Under the pieces are notes generated by a model. That model had not been told where the DNA came from, did not search any database, and saw only the letters and a list, made by a program, of their open reading frames with translations. From Anticarsia gemmatalis (taxonomy: Eukaryota > Arthropoda > Insecta > Lepidoptera > Erebidae): a stretch of DNA of 64,000 nt. This document shows, one piece after another, positions 1-12,109 of this stretch. Position 1 is the stretch's first letter, and each line of letters opens with the position of its first letter. The position numbers and the translations under genes were made by a program. The DNA lies in NCBI RefSeq assembly GCF_050436995.1, contig NC_134745.1, forward strand, positions 310,001-374,000, written 5' to 3'.

Positions 1-1041
1 AAAAAACTATAATGTTATTTTTTTTCTAATGACTAGATTACTTAAAATGTTCTATTCTATTTTAGACATTAATAAAAATATGGCTGCAAAACTAACTACT
101 AAAACAGTTAAACTAAGTTGGACTGCTATGTACTAAGCATAATACTTGCTACGCAATATGATTTAAAATTCAAATCCGAAATAACCTACTTACACACACA
201 CACAAAATATTGGAAACATTCTTATTTCTGGCTCGAATGTTAAAGACCAAACTGAACTATTACAAGTAAAATTTTACCCCAATAAAACGTATACATAGAT
301 ATAGGCAGTAATGGGTGGTCATTCTATCACTCGCCAAGCGCGACCGCCTCGAGGAAAGCTCGCGTGGTACCAACCATCGCTACGTATCACTGTTTCGGGT
401 TAAGTGGCGTTAGTCACACGATTACCGCTTTCATGTTGGGTTACTTTCAAATTGTTTTTTTGAGGATTTTTTTTGGCTTAGTATGGTAAAAGAAGAGCTT
501 TGAACTAGTATGTAAATTAAGAAACCTGGGTGTAAGTCATTTATAAAGTGTTCTGTCGGCATAGAAATGATAACGTCTTGTCTATATACATATAACGGCT
601 GACTATTTAGAATATAGTTTTTAATAATTTTCTGGTCTGTGATCCTACTTACATTTTCGTATGTAGTCATACTATTTTTGCGTCACATTAAAAATCAGAA
701 ACCAGTCTACGAGTGTCATAACATTGACCACATATTCACCTTTTGAATTCCATTTCTAAATATCGTGAGTATTTCAGAAATAAAAATCTGATCAATTTTG
801 GTCAAGTACTTACACTTAAGATAGTCAATAATTTACCGCCAGTCCGGAAGGTAGGCAGCGAGAGAAGCTGGCAAGAAAGTCTTGACCAATTTAAATAGTT
901 ATTTTATTTAAAAGAATGTCACGTTAAGTAGTTTGTTGGGCACGTCCGTTGTCCTCGGCATGCGACTCGAGTAAATCTAGATAAGTCGCCAAACAATGAA
1001 TATATTAAAACGAAACAAATTGCATTTTAAAAAGGCGTATT
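1..1041. other. AT-rich DNA, no gene recognised
   Basis: No convincing exon or repeat. A short CA run lies near 192-204. A GC-richer patch at about 310-425 has several CpGs but no recognisable product on either strand. Frames here are short and random-looking. Confidence 0.6.
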
Positions 1042-1150
1042 ACACGGAACGTTTCCGTGTGTCGCGGCAATAAAGCGCGCCGCTTCCCGGGGCCGGGACG
1101 AGGCCGGGACGGGGCCGGGACGCGGGACTGCCGGCGCAGTACATCACTAG
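1042..1150. repeat. CpG-rich patch with 11-mer tandem array
   Basis: A perfect palindrome with 8-bp arms (ACACGGAA / TTCCGTGT, 3-base spacer) spans 1042-1060. Three full copies and one partial copy of an 11-mer of the form GGGGCCGGGAC follow at 1089-1128. The patch is far richer in G+C and CpG than its AT-rich surroundings. It contains enough G runs to allow a G-quadruplex. It could be part of a CpG-rich promoter or 5' exon, or simply a minisatellite; no frame decides this. Confidence 0.6.
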
Positions 1151-2115
1151 CTGACGAGTGAGGAAAGCCGCACTTTATTTATTATACGTATTTTAACTGG
1201 AACTTAGGCTATTGTATTCTGGCGATTTTGTAGAGTCTGTTTAATTGTGTGGTGTTATTGAGTAGTATTCACTGTGGGTTTTGCTCTTATTTCAACTAGA
1301 CAAGTGTGAATATTAATTACGTAGATAGCATTAAAATGGTTCTCTATTTACAACCAGTCTGTGAATTTTCTTATTTTGACTATTGCCACAACACTTTTGT
1401 AATCATACAATAATGGGCTAATTGACTTTATAACGTATACATTTATCCACGTAAGATTCGAATCTATAAACCCCACATTGGGACCGTCTAGTTGTCGTCA
1501 CTGCTACCCTATCAAACACTAAAATTACATCTTTATCTAAGTATATCACAATTCCTTACTCTATTCTAAACGCACCACAAAGTCTTATCAAAACACGCAA
1601 GCATTAGTCCGTCCGCTAGTGTAACATTCGTCAAGCACAGACGATTGCACCGGCCGATTTGGACCCACTCCAAATACCAGCGGCGTAATGAAATTTGTGG
1701 ATTCTTTCATCACTGTCACTCTCATTGTCTAGTCGTAAATATTCTATGAAATATGGAGCTTTGATTATTGTTATTGTGCTGTAAGTATGGGATGTGTCAG
1801 ACTGATGATTAACATATTGCAGTTTGTTGGAGACGGATGACTGTTTCCGAGGAAAAGATTGCATGTCAAGTTTCTACGTTAGACGGATGAGAGTCTTTTA
1901 GGAAGTGGCTTTATAACAAGAATCTGGGTTACAAATTCTTTAGTAATTTCATTGCAACATATAATAATATGTTAGTTAAAAAACTCGAGTTCATTAGAAA
2001 CATATAAATATAATAAATAACAGGACAATAAACTGGGTAACTAATGCAGTCGCATTTAAGTAGAATTGAAGAGAGAGATGACTATAGGAGGAGTATCATA
2101 CATACACATACGTCT
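1151..2115. other. No gene recognised
   Basis: AT-rich sequence with only short chance frames. A mildly GC-rich stretch near 1600-1700 has no recognisable content. Confidence 0.55.
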
Positions 2116-2117
2116 TA

Positions 2118-2162
2118 AATATCTTTGGCTATAAGCGTGATGTTATGTATGTATGTATGAAA
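2118..2162 (+). repeat. LINE 3'-tail relic ending in GTAT repeat
   Basis: The sequence GCGTGATGTTATGTATGTAT and its flank match the 3' end seen on the RTE-like relic at 21195-21290. The coding part is lost, so the call rests on tail similarity alone. Confidence 0.45.
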
Positions 2163-2599
2163 GGAGATAATTCCTGTGATTACATTTAAACAAACAGGCC
2201 TCCATAAAATCATATCCAAAAACACTATAATTTGGGAACATACAAATACAATAGTATCACTAAAGTTGCATACGTATTCTCAAATTGGCCAAAAATACAT
2301 TTTCCAAAATTAGCAGCACATAATACCATATTATTTGAATGCAATCAAATCACCCTAATCATTGTGTAATGAGTACGAAACTAATGATGGATTTCAAACG
2401 GTTTGTTTAGTGACAGGTACATTAGCATTAGACTATTATAACTGAACGTGTTCGGTATATTCTGATTTGTCAGTGTATTTGTTATTGCTAGATTAGTAAT
2501 TAATTATGTGGATGTATAATGTCATAGTGATCGGTACACGTGGTAGTACAGTGTGATATATATTACGATTATGATACTTTTAGTTAATCAAAATGTTGG

Positions 2600-2708
2600 T
2601 ATATAGGTAGCTGAAGCCCTAGAATAACACATAGGCTACTTTTTATCCCGGAGTTATACGGGAAGGGTTTCCACGTGGACGAAGTTGCGGGCGGCCTAGT
2701 TTACTATA
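2600..2708 (-). repeat. Dispersed lepidopteran repeat, CCCGCGACTTCGTCC type
   Basis: On the minus strand this reads CTAGGCCGCCCGCAACTTCG, then a GTGGAAACCCTTCC block, GGGATAAAAAGTAGCC and a GGCTTCAGCTA block. The same modules occur in the same order at 17866-18071 on the plus strand. I recall this as a very common non-autonomous repeat in moths and butterflies; its class (Helitron-like or other) cannot be settled from fragments. Confidence 0.65.
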
Positions 2709-2709
2709 A

Positions 2710-3835
2710 AACCAAATTCTAAAACGCCCTTTGGTAAAGTAACTTCAACATTTCAGAGATTTAAATTCAGTTCCACCTGTCTACGGAACAGCCCTGTAGC
2801 GTGTAAAGCATTCACTAATCACCCCCAGTAAGGGTTGTTTACAGTACATTCTATTAACGTCCAGGGGGTTGCATTGAACCCGTCACGGGTTTAAACCCAC
2901 CTGCGTTTCATTTGATTTAACTAAATAGTTAACCGTGTGTAACGTTCAGGGATTCTAAAACGGGATTAGATTTAGTTGTGGCTCTCTGTAGAATGTACAA
3001 AATGTTATGTGATATAGGTTGAATAATAAAGGAAATTTTATACATTAAAAGGATTTTATTCATTAAAAGTAAATCCTTCCGTAGCAAAGGAGTTAACAGA
3101 CGCACAAAGAGACCTCTTCTTTTTCTACCAAACCCTCGTAATCGAATCTACAACCACCAAATGCAATGACAGCAGTGGCATTTTATTGGACTTTATATCC
3201 ATCAAGAATATTTCGTCACAGAATTTTTTTAAACGATTTATAGTATTAATCAAAGCGAACCATGAAATAAACGGCGATATTCCGACTGCTACTAAAAATT
3301 GCACTATATTTAAATTTTTGAACGAAAAATTCCTTTCAGATGTCTGGCATCGCGAATTCCAGTCCATTATATTTGTTCATATTCACAATAAAAACTCATG
3401 AAACCACATTTTTCACGTTGCATGGAAATGTGAAAAAATAAAATAGTTGGCAAGCAAGCACCGTCACTTGCAGCTCAAAAGAATATCTACAACAAAACTG
3501 TATGTGTGACTGTCGAGCACAGGTATGTACTTAGAGAATGAGAGAACGAAACAAAAAATAAATCATTATAATCGTTTCTCAGCATTTATATTACTTATAT
3601 TTTGATCATGTTTATTGTGGTTATAAGGAAATTCGTCATTGATCCAACCAAGATATATGCAATCAAGACCTAATTATGGTATGCAAATATACGTTAATCT
3701 CCATAATCCATCTCAAATAAATGATTTAGATTTGATTAGGTGTTGACATCGTTAACTTACTATAGCGAAATGTATTAATTTTTTTTTATTTGATAAGATA
3801 CACTAAACTGACAATACTGTTTAGTGGTATAGTAA
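2710..3835. other. No gene recognised
   Basis: AT-rich. A small inverted repeat, AACCCG-TCA-CGGGTT, lies near 2878-2892. Opposing 70-80 codon frames at 3125-3401 overlap each other and look random. Confidence 0.5.
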
Positions 3836-3889
3836 GTGGGTAAATCTTCTTTCGAAGTAAATCTACAAACTATAGTCTCATTAATAAAT

Positions 3890-4219
3890 ATGTTTCGGTC
3901 GAAATTGTATACAGAACAAAACAGCAACGAAGCGTTTCCAACGAAATTAAAGATTCAAAAGAATACACGACAAAAACAGGACATGTCGGGATTCACAGGT
4001 ACTGCAGGTACTACAGGTACGTACTCGGCAGAAAAATTAAGTGGAGGGAACGAAAAGGCAGAAAATTTTGTATCTGTTACTGCAGTAATTCCCGGACGCT
4101 TGTTAACCAAGTTTTTTGTTAACGTTTCAAATTTTTGCTCGGCCGACGAAAAATGTTCGTTAACGAGACGTCCTTTGTGTATTATTACTATCTGCAGTTA
4201 CCGAGGCTTATGGAAATGA
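3890..4219 (+). CDS. Unassigned 109-codon open frame (possible exon)
   Basis: From an ATG at 3890 the frame runs 109 codons to TGA. It is open back to 3836, but only with a GTG start. The product would be polar and Ser/Thr/Lys-rich, with no signal peptide, membrane segment or motif I recognise. A GT-rich stretch (FTGTAGTTGT) is encoded by three near-tandem CAGGTAC units at 3995-4024. Each unit resembles a splice donor, so the frame might be an exon edge. It is the longest frame outside the retrotransposons, but length alone does not prove coding. Confidence 0.2.
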   Translation: MFRSKLYTEQNSNEAFPTKLKIQKNTRQKQDMSGFTGTAGTTGTYSAEKLSGGNEKAENFVSVTAVIPGRLLTKFFVNVSNFCSADEKCSLTRRPLCIITICSYRGLWK

Positions 4220-4318
4220 ACCAATTGAAAAATGTATTTGTTGAATGTTAATGTTTTGAATTTGTTCAGAGTTAGTTAAGTTGTGGTGATGTTTTGCTGT
4301 TGTATAGTTTTGAGTTGA

Positions 4319-4347
4319 TTTGTTTTGAAAACATGTTTCAAAACAAA
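4319..4347. repeat. 12-bp-arm hairpin
   Basis: TTTGTTTTGAAA and TTTCAAAACAAA form a perfect inverted repeat around a 5-base loop. The arms are AT-rich and no function is evident. Confidence 0.5.
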
Positions 4348-4509
4348 ATCATTCAAAGTCTAAGTTTCTGTATTGTAGTTTCCTTCGCTAATTGTTTAAG
4401 ACGTCAGATAAAGAAACCAAATTATTGAATGTAACATTATGTCTTTAATTTTGTACTGGAAATACATGAAACATTCGACATGATTAAACATTACAAAAGA
4501 ACCACAAAA

Positions 4510-4830
4510 GACAATCTACTTTTACGTTTTCCAATCGTTCACGTAATTATAAAACAGACCGCATTTAAAATTAAAATCACGCACAGACTTGTCCGTAACG
4601 AGAAACATAATAACTTTTGTCATGCGCTCCCAATTTACACGAGATAAGCCAATAAAAGTTAAACATCCAGTTAAATTTTCATCAAAAGCCTTCATGAGAT
4701 AGCAAACAGGCGATCGTTGGGAGTTAATACAGTTGAAATGCTTGTTAATATGATAAAGAAAGTCATAAGCCGGATGATTACGTGCGTTCGATTGGAACGA
4801 GGCACGCTCGTGTTGTTTAATGAGCAATGA
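4510..4830. promoter_or_regulatory. Candidate conserved non-coding block
   Basis: The block is repeat-free and more complex than its flanks. It is dense in short motifs resembling homeodomain (TAAT/ATTA) and GATA (GATAA) sites. A 101-codon minus-strand frame spans it but shows no family feature. The regulatory call is an inference from composition only. Confidence 0.2.
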
Positions 4831-5159
4831 AGGAACTTTTAGTTGTTTAAATCCGGCCCTGGCAGGTATTAGACAAGGACGCGAATATTGTTATGTGTTC
4901 GTGTATCGTTTCGTGTAGTGTCGAAGTTTTGTGGTTTATTTGAATTGGAGCGATGGTACTATGTTTGGTGATAGAGATAAAAGTTTTACATGGATAAACG
5001 TTATGACAACTTCTAGTATATTCTGAAGTATCATAAATTTATTCAAAGATAGGGTTATGGAAACATGTATGAGACTTTAACAGCAATAACGCATAATGCA
5101 ATTTACAAAATCAATATCTCAAAAAAACAATGATCAAAACAATGCTGTATTGTCTGTAA

Positions 5160-5271
5160 TGTCGTGTATCGAGCGTTTGACATTTAAAAAGGGAGGTAGA
5201 GGCGCCAAACAGATTTTCTCGATAGCTAGCCGGTTGTCGGTAGTCGATAGTAGTAGAGAATTGGGCAACTG
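5160..5271 (+). mobile_element. MITE-A copy 1 (internally deleted)
   Basis: Shares GTATCGAG, GTTTGACATTTAAAA, GGCGC, CAGATTTTCT and TAGCTAGCCGGTTGTCGGTA in order with the other MITE-A copies. It ends in TAGAGAATTGGGCAACTG followed by TA. Part of the middle is missing and the left terminus is degenerate. Confidence 0.75.
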
Positions 5272-5279
5272 TACCAGTC

Positions 5280-7225
5280 TTCTTTATCGAATAATGTCTG
5301 GTAATTTACCTACTAAAACCTTTTTTGTATATCTACCTGTATACATATAATATCATATTTACCACAAATATTCTACATAATTTCAGACCTATTTCATCTT
5401 TGAATACCTCCGCAAGCTTTTGAGCAGCGATCTTTCCAATCACAAGTAAGTACCGTCACTCGTTATAGGCGTTCAATCTATTAATTTGTGCTGAATGGTG
5501 GCGCGGCCAAAAAGACTAAAAGGTTAATAGGATCGCGCCGGATCACTGATATATTTGATTATATTGAACCCACAACTTCGTTCAGTCCGAATCATGTACG
5601 AATATACCAATTTTCATGTAAACTTTTACGGTTGATTTGAGCCCAAATATATTTTTGAAAAATCCTATATTCCTTTGACAGAATCGGCGGTCTAATTGGT
5701 TTCCTAGTGCCTTGAAATCAACGGGAATGGCAGAACGTTACTAAACATCATACATTAAAATTTGAACGACAGGATTCTCTTTCATTCGCTGATTGCGAGG
5801 TCGTCTAACTATCTAGTGATGTTAGGCCCCTATAGTCTCACAACTCAATAGAGGGTCTTATATAGCGATTTTTTAATAATAATTTTCGAAATAAGGTAGC
5901 TGTGGGTCACTGATGTTCTAAAATCTGAATGTTGTATACTTCATCAGTCGCTAACCAAGGCCCTCTTCTACGCTGTCGGAATTTAAACTTTTATAGTAAC
6001 AATTGCATTCTACGTACTCCAGATACGGAATTTATACAAATACAATGAAAAACAAACATAATCGGATTATTATTATTTCCTTAGAAAAATATCTTCAAAG
6101 AAAATGCGATGCATTTATACCGGTTCACGTTTATAATGCGTAGGTTTCGTAATGAGGCTTCATTCTGATAAGTACGGGAAGAATCTTAAGCATTTCACTT
6201 TTATTTCTGAATGATAGGTATCTAATAACATTCTTCCAGCTACTGAAGTCGCACAGTTATTTTTTTCAAGAAATGAAGGTCCTAAGTTAATTGTAAAAAT
6301 AATTATATTATACAAGCAAATTGGATCAGGTGTTTAGTAGAGGCAAAAAATCTAGTCTACCTCATCTAGTATATCATACAAAATGGACTGATTTCCGCCA
6401 AACGATTTTAAAAAGAAGTCCCGTATTGTAGAGTCTAAAATGGCATAGTATATAAATTAATGAAATCTGTTATAGGTTATGCATTTAAAAAAAAACTGTT
6501 TTCTGCGTTCCACCTTTGTTACCCAAAAATACACCTACGTGAAATACCAGCTAGATAAGTGAAAAAAATACTATTTCCAACAATCTATATTACGAAGCTC
6601 TGATCAAGCATATCACCAAAATAAACCCTGTTACCATAAAAATACAATGACATGCAAAGTAAATCACAAAATGTAGGAAATATTAACGAAAAATATCAAA
6701 GCAGAATTCTTTCCTCTTTGTCATCTCCCGATACGGAATCTTACAATATGATGCTTCGGAGATTCAATGCTTTTGTAAGTGCAACAAAACTAATATGACT
6801 GAACTTTGTTGAAGCTATTTCCATATTGAAGGAAAAAACCGCTATTGTATTGCCTCTTATACTTATCGGGATATTCGAATCGTATAATGACGGTTTATTG
6901 GGATCTTCGAGAATTGTTATCATGGAATTATTTAAGAGGAAAAAGTATTGTATATCTGCACGTGTAGAGGGAATTATGTTGCTACTTTCTTAGAAAATTG
7001 TATTTGATTGTAGAGTACAAGGTTGGTTTAAAACCCGTGCCAGGTTATGAATTAGCATGACTTTGGTCGTGTAATTTTTGTTTATACGTCCTGAATTTTG
7101 ATATAATCATGAGTAAAAACGCAAAACAGATTTATTTATACGTAATTACATATAATACAATTGTGGAGCTAGACAGAAAATCTTTGCAATACTAGAAATA
7201 GTAGTGCTGATAGTGATTGGACATG
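5280..7225. other. No gene recognised
   Basis: AT-rich unique-looking DNA. At 5905-5960 a stretch beginning CACTGATGTTC resembles 11330-11390, which suggests two copies of an unknown low-copy repeat. No open frame of note. Confidence 0.5.
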
Positions 7226-7229
7226 GAAA

Positions 7230-7305
7230 TTAGGCAATAGGGGTGGCTGGAAAAAAATGGGAGAGGCCTTTGCCCAACAGTGGAACAGCAGAGCCTTAGT
7301 AGAGG
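7230..7305 (+). pseudogene. RTE-like LINE ORF C-terminus relic
   Basis: Reading from 7236 gives NRGGWKKMGEAFAQQWNSRA. The WKK-GEA-QQW pattern is what I recall for the last residues of RTE-type endonuclease/reverse-transcriptase LINE proteins in insects. Nothing upstream keeps the frame, so only the extreme 3' end survives. The call depends on a short motif. Confidence 0.6.
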
Positions 7306-7319
7306 TATATCTATTTTTT

Positions 7320-8375
7320 TAAATTTTATCTTAAAAGATTATTTTAGCTCAAAACTAACGCTCAAATTACCCCGTATATTATGAAATAGCTTCCTAAATT
7401 TGTCTAAAACTAGTCCTTGAAAGCCTTACAAAATATAGGTTAATGATGATCCCGGGGTACAGGGGCCTAGTCGATAGTCCATTACCGAGACGTATGTGTG
7501 TACCGAGGCGATTTAACACACGCCCAATAATAAACGGGAACGTTAAAAATAATGCTGGTTAGAAACAGTGAGTGTGTGGTACAAGTGAGGAGAACAGAGC
7601 GTTTTTTTTTATGAAGAAGCTGAGTTACAGCAATATTTTTTTCTTGTTTTTTTTGAGTTTCCAAATGTTGGGCAAAAGCCTTCCTTCTTAGGAAATTGCG
7701 AAACAGCGGTGAAGGAAACGTTACTATGCTGTTAGATGTATTTTCAAAATGTGCTTTTTTTGTTAAATTTGCCTACAATTCTTAAAGCGGTAGTTGTCCA
7801 AAATGCGGTTGCCTTACAAATGCATTAGTTAAGAAAAAATAATGATGTAGCGAAACATTACATTATGTAGCGCATTTTTTATAAACAAAGTACCAACGTA
7901 CGAAGTAAGGAAAACTTTAAAAGCGTCTACATAAATATTCTGAATCTTATAACTTAAACCAATAACTATACTAGTAGTAGAACATATTGAATTTCACATA
8001 ACACCTCAGACACTCAATAAATTGACCCTCACTCGCTACGATGTTCAAAACATATTTTTTGCTCGTTCAACCTCCCGCAACTTGAACCACTAAGTTATTT
8101 TTATTATTTCGAAGAGCGATGTTTATGAGTGCATAAAGCGGGCGGGGCCGGGGTGGCCGATAAGCGTATGCCGGAGGCCAACACATTACGTCGCATTTTT
8201 TATTCGAAGCAACTTGCAAAATGGTTTAACTACCTATATACCTTTAACGTTAGGTTGTTCGATGTTTCTTGTATCTTGGAATTATGATGGATTATATTTT
8301 TACGCATTCCGAAGAAAAAAAAATTTTCATAATTTGTGTTTCATTTTTCAGACACATTAACAACGAAATTCCCTT
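7320..8375. other. No gene recognised
   Basis: AT-rich, with one GC-box-like patch (GCGGGCGGGGCCGGGGTGGC) at about 8138-8157. No frame or repeat identified. Confidence 0.5.
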
Positions 8376-8379
8376 AAAA

Positions 8380-8556
8380 AAGACAACTCCCGCACTAAGA
8401 ATTGATTTTGTGTCGCAGGGATTCTCACAAATATACCTGCCATATTACAAAAACCAGACCCAAATGTATTTGTGGATTGCACAAACAATTGCTCCATGTG
8501 GGAATTGAACATAGCATCATGGCCACCTAAACCACCGCGCCACTTGTGATGGGGGA
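8380..8556 (-). mobile_element. tRNA-derived SINE, decayed (SINE-1)
   Basis: The minus strand shows a tRNA-like head with an A-box-like GTGGCGCGGTGGT near 8531-8543 and a degraded B box near 8499-8512. A body follows with ATCCACAAATACATTTGGG and GTGCGGGAGTTG. The order matches the better-preserved copy at 59490-59690. RNA polymerase III box spacing fits a SINE head, but the tRNA cannot be folded as a functional gene. Confidence 0.7.
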
Positions 8557-8559
8557 TTG

Positions 8560-11500
8560 TGTTCGCAAAAAGGATTAACAGTCAATCCCATACATAGAAA
8601 AATAAAATGTAAATCCGAAACCTAAAAATTCATCTCTCGCCGTATAATCCAATGTGGAGAATTATCCGACGCTTAACGTGAGCCAGTCGGGCGGCGGTCA
8701 TGGCTTTCACACGATAAACACTGGAAATTGTTCACCATTCGACACGGTCCTTGCTCCCAAACCGTTTATATTTTATCAATAGCGTTTCGGACCTATTACG
8801 AGTGTAATTCTTTAAACCCTTTACAGTTTGCGCAGATTAGTTGCGTACAAAATTCAGAGAATGAACCAAAAACGTGTATTATATTTTGAAGTTGTTGTTG
8901 TGTTTGTGACTACGGATCACGCGGTATTGGTTTCCAGGAGCGGACTGCGTATTGGGATTTGCTTTTAGGGATTCTCGGTAAACGCTCAGTTTCGAGGTCT
9001 ATAAATTGCAATGGGCACATGCCTTTATCAAATAAGACCGCAACGTTGTCATATTGTGTGCTTTAGTATTTCACAGCGGTTTCCAGGCTGGAGATATTGA
9101 AATACATGGACTACTAGAATAGAAGGCAAAATAGTTTGAGAGTCACTTCAATCGCTTCTAGCATATAGGGAATTAGGTAAAATATAAGGCAGTTCTGTAA
9201 GTTAACTAAATAATGATACAATTCTGGCAAAGCTCATAGCAGTTGACATTGATTTAGAAGTTGTACACAATTTTACGTCCATCTAATGCAAAAAAAAATA
9301 ACAAAATACAGAAAATATACACATATTTTAATCTAATGTCTATGTCACAGAATGTACAAATTGAAAACAAGGCTAATAAAATTGAAAACTTTGCAATAAT
9401 TGCACATAAATATGAATATCGTTTGTCAATTTCATTAATTGCTTTCAGTTAAAACAGTATACAGTTGACGTAGCGGTCACACAAAACACGAGTATGAAAG
9501 TGAACTAATCCTCACTCAACCTTGGACTTTAGCACGTGTTGAAACGACGCAAATATCTTTTTACCGCCAAAGAAATAAAATTACCCGAGCGGGGGTTGAA
9601 TCCACCTTTTATTTTTACTGGCCTTTACTTTTTATTACAGCATGTCGTTTTATATGTATTTGCGTATGTCCGATCTCAGTACCGTTGGCGAAGCGCAGTG
9701 CTCGGAATTGCTACAATTTCACGTTAAATATTTCTGCTTTCCACCTCTCTGGTGTTTGGTGTTTGTTTTAGGGTTGGTTAGAATATTTACGTTAGGTCTG
9801 TTATTGATGTTCAGTTGATTGAGATGAAATTAAGTTTGAACACTAACAAGAAAGTTAAGAAAATATGTTTGGTGTGAATATGATAATTTTATCATCAAGG
9901 ATAAGTAGTTAGCGACCAGGCCGTAAGCCAATTGTGCAGATACGTTTGTGCGAATGTGCACAAACAATTTTTTTTTATTGTTAATTTTTTTTACAGTGGA
10001 ATAAATAAAATAAATCTGTATCACAAAATAAATATTCGAAATACTGAACTGTGTAAACGTATCATAAGGTGAAAACTTCAAAGAGTTAAGTTAGTCAAAG
10101 TATATTTCAAGGAATTTAATAAAACACCGCAAAGACTATAAAACAAAAAGCTTAAATAAATAACTTTAAAAAATAACTCTTATTTTTTAATTTATTTATA
10201 CTTCGTTTCCATATCGGTAGCCGCAGATTGGTCAGTAAAAATTTTCGTTGAAACTTTATCGCTATGTCGAAATTTCATGAATGGGGCGAATATTTGGGCA
10301 AAATAAAAGGAAAACATTAAAGCGTTATTATGAAGCGAAACTGTTTGGAAACCAAATAACTTGCTTCTATTCTGGATGTTTTTTCATTTATTTTTACTAT
10401 AAATTTATAATTTCTTATACATACCAAGAAAGGAAATTAATTGAGAAAACAAAATATTATATTTATACTCTGCCGTTTTAATAAACGAATGCTACTTTAT
10501 ATATAAAACGTAGCTTGTTGCCAACGGGTAGGCGAAGACTAAATAAAGCCAATTTTAATAGTAGTTTAAGCAGTATTTTTTTCAGCCGTAATCGGTGCTA
10601 TTAACTTGCAAGAGTTTGACAAGTAAAACGAAAATCTTCTAACTACAACTTTCTACTTTCTTTCTTTAAAGTACTCACATACATTAAGTCCAGGCTTTTC
10701 CTACTGGGATATACAAAGACCAAAACACCACTAATTATGATCCCTAGAAAAAGATCCCTAGAAAAAGAACTAGTTCACGCAGAATACTTAACGAGCCTAT
10801 TCAGACTATGATCAGATTTTCATTCAAAATTTTTCAACACCATAAAGTGCGCCTCCTAGATTCATACATTTTATTATACATGCTCACCAGTTACGTTCAC
10901 TAATTCTTATTATTGAACCCGAAATTGTTACACAATTTCCTTATCATTCGAGGTTAGTTACATACCGGCAGAGGCGAGGTGGTATCTATTACGGAATTCT
11001 CAGAAGCACCTCGTAATTTGGTTACATATCCAGTTAGCCGCAATTGGTTTGCTCTCATAATACCTACATGAGATTGAAAAAACACTACCAGATTCTACTA
11101 AACTAACATATAAATGCCTTATTTTATTTCTTGATAATATAATTAAATTAAATCTTGTATTTATGATTGTTAGCTAATATTCCCATAATTTGACCGACTA
11201 TGGATTTCATCTTGATTTGCTTACAGCAAGGCATCAAGTAGAGTCTTGGCATGATTCATCTTGATCAATAATTCTATGTATTTCCAAAAGAAAGTAGCTA
11301 TACCATATGGGCCATTGTCAGCTGCCAAAGGCACTGATGTTCAAAATTCTGAACGTTATATACCTTCAGCCGTCAATCTTACGAACACCGGTTTACTACT
11401 ACTGCTAAGTAGTTACACTATAAATATAAAAGAGACGGAAAATAAAAGCACGTTAGCATTAATTCACACACAAAGTTACATACTAAACATGTGTGATGTT

Positions 11501-12025
11501 CCAAATAACACACTGAAGTACACTCAAGGAAAAACGTATAAATCTTGTCAAGGATTACCAAAATTACATTACCATTTCAAAATGTGTTACAAAATATAAA
11601 TGCCACGAAAATTAGGATAAAAATAAACTTGTCGGGAAGTAATTTAATTCATAATGAATAAACATCGGTTGAGACTGTCGCTGTGAGTTGAATAACTTGT
11701 GCTCCTCGAAGGCTTGCAAAGCCTTTGAGTTGCGCCCTCTGGTGGGCCGCCGCGGAACTTGCGATCCCGGTAATTAGGTAACTGTATGGAGTTAGGTGGA
11801 TAAATCGCTTTGATGGGAACGTATTAGGAATTATATTCAAAGTTAATATGGGATTTTATTTCACTAAAATATTCCTAGAGAAAATATTTGAAAAATATGA
11901 GCATCGATTTTATAGTTATGATTCCCGCGAGGAGTGGTTATCTGAGTTACATATTTTACCTGAATAGCGATGAAGAGAAGGGTAACGTGTTTATTAGTCC
12001 GTGTATTTCTCATATAAGTTTCTAA
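8560..12025. other. No gene recognised
   Basis: Long AT-rich stretch. A tandem duplication of a 14-mer (GATCCCTAGAAAAA) lies at about 10739-10768. A frame at 11261-11599 starts at TTG and has no recognisable content. Part of it (11330-11390) resembles 5905-5960. Confidence 0.5.
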
Positions 12026-12029
12026 CCCA

Positions 12030-12106
12030 CACTTGGCTAGCGTGGTGGACTCAAGGCCGTACCCCTTTCTTATTCCGGGAGCAGAACTTTACTCAGCAGT
12101 GAGACA
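12030..12106 (+). repeat. Repeat fragment, GCGTGGTGGACTCAAGGCC type
   Basis: TTGGCTAGCGTGGTGGACTC followed by AAGGCC and, about 40 bases later, CAGCAGTGAGAC. The same two modules occur near 33413 and 58451. I recall this pair at the 3' ends of lepidopteran LINE-like repeats, but the class is not certain. Confidence 0.55.
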
Positions 12107-12109
12107 TTA

